Positions 42,044 through 42,406 of a stretch of DNA of 42,406 nucleotides are shown piece after piece. Each line of letters begins with the position of its first letter. Positions within the stretch are counted from its first letter, which is position 1. The notes beneath the pieces were generated by a model. The model ran no database searches, was not told the origin of the DNA, and was given only the letters and a program-made list of their open reading frames with translations. Origin of the DNA: Mariniblastus sp. (lineage in GTDB: Bacteria; Planctomycetota; Planctomycetia; Pirellulales; Pirellulaceae); contig JAPKBL010000035.1 of assembly GCA_028823415.1 (NCBI GenBank), positions 1 through 42,406 of the forward strand, given 5' to 3'. Both the position numbers and the translations under genes were made by a program.

Positions 42044-42406
42044 TTAATCAATCAAATAAAGCAATGGGAACAGGTAAATCCAAATTAAGTCGACCAAGTG
42101 CCAGTACAAACCGACATAGTCTACAGGGCCGAAGTAATCGGTCCGCCAGTGTCCGAGTAAGGACCGCCAGTAAAGCCAAGCGAGTGCAGCAATCCCGCCA
42201 AGGATGTGGATTGCATGAAGGCCAGTCATGCAATAGTAAATACTGAAAAAGACACCTACATCACGACTGAGCGTATTTGGGTCGGGGTGGTGAGCGTCGA
42301 AGATTACCTCTCCGCCATCGGCTGGATGGGCTCCAAAATGTTCTTCGTGAGCAGCTGGCTCACCTTCGTGGCTGTGATCACCAGCCGTTTTGTCGTGATC
42401 GGTTTT
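42044..42406 (-). CDS. Cytochrome c oxidase subunit III (partial, start outside the window)
   Basis: The frame is open from the right edge to a TAA at 42044-42046 and gives about 120 residues. The last part is clear subunit [24 protein letters not shown], and near the end [14 protein letters not shown]. Before it lies a hydrophilic loop of about 45 residues rich in His, Asp and Glu, with eight His between positions 42280 and 42406. Shorter in-frame starts inside this stretch would cut off a conserved helix. The main oxidase subunits are expected further right. Confidence 0.87.
   Translation of the reverse strand, partial: KTDHDKTAGDHSHEGEPAAHEEHFGAHPADGGEVIFDAHHPDPNTLSRDVGVFFSIYYCMTGLHAIHILGGIAALAWLYWRSLLGHWRTDYFGPVDYVGLYWHLVDLIWIYLFPLLYLID

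Overview
The window looks like chromosomal DNA of a planctomycete, probably near the Pirellulales. No rRNA gene is present to fix this. The reasons are the mix of genes: Ser/Thr kinases fused to FHA, RDD and zinc-ribbon modules, a CvpA/GspE-like/PilT cluster, secreted HExxH and CocE-type hydrolases, an L,D-transpeptidase-like lipid-side protein, caa3-type oxidase genes, and housekeeping genes scattered singly instead of in the usual operons. I see no insertion sequence, phage, CRISPR array, tRNA or rRNA gene.

Layout. 1-186: acidic tail of a gene entering from the left. 214-2450: hemA with a HemX/CcsA-like membrane gene (ATGA overlap). 2718-6445: two sigma-54 activators on either side of rplU. 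6580-7404: fabI. 7439-12539: a leftward block, pilT, then two GspE-like genes with ruined ATPase motifs, then a CvpA-like gene. 12728-12853: a tiny gene with a good ribosome site. 13068-14169: prfB with the classic CTT-TGA-C programmed frameshift. 14193-16150: three poorly known genes. 16172-18899: glyA and a secreted metalloprotease with a lectin-like tail. 19021-20453: an orphan solute-binding protein and a small secreted Cys-rich protein. 20782-25061: two divergent kinase-type genes. 25148-28606: miaB, fmt and def, all leftward. 29549-30310: folK. 30544-35642: an alpha-glucan set, glgA, a GalT-like gene and a GH57 enzyme. 35675-39344: a CocE hydrolase, a transpeptidase-like protein and a zinc-ribbon membrane protein. 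39449-42406: rarA and the end of a cytochrome oxidase operon.

The strongest signal beyond routine annotation is a run of apparent pseudoenzymes that keep their fold but lose catalytic residues: two GspE-like proteins without the Walker A lysine, an FHA-kinase with HRN in place of HRD and DFM in place of DFG, a second, decayed kinase unit inside the large kinase-RDD protein, and an L,D-transpeptidase-like domain without its His and Cys. The two GspE-like genes sit in an operon-like block with an intact PilT and a CvpA-like protein. This suggests a membrane-linked machine in which one real motor works with two inactive paralogues, one of them anchored in the membrane. This is inference from motifs and has no functional proof here.

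A second pattern is the presence of short perfect or near-perfect tandem duplications at gene 3' ends (the HemX-like gene, def, folK). In two cases the stop codon itself is duplicated.
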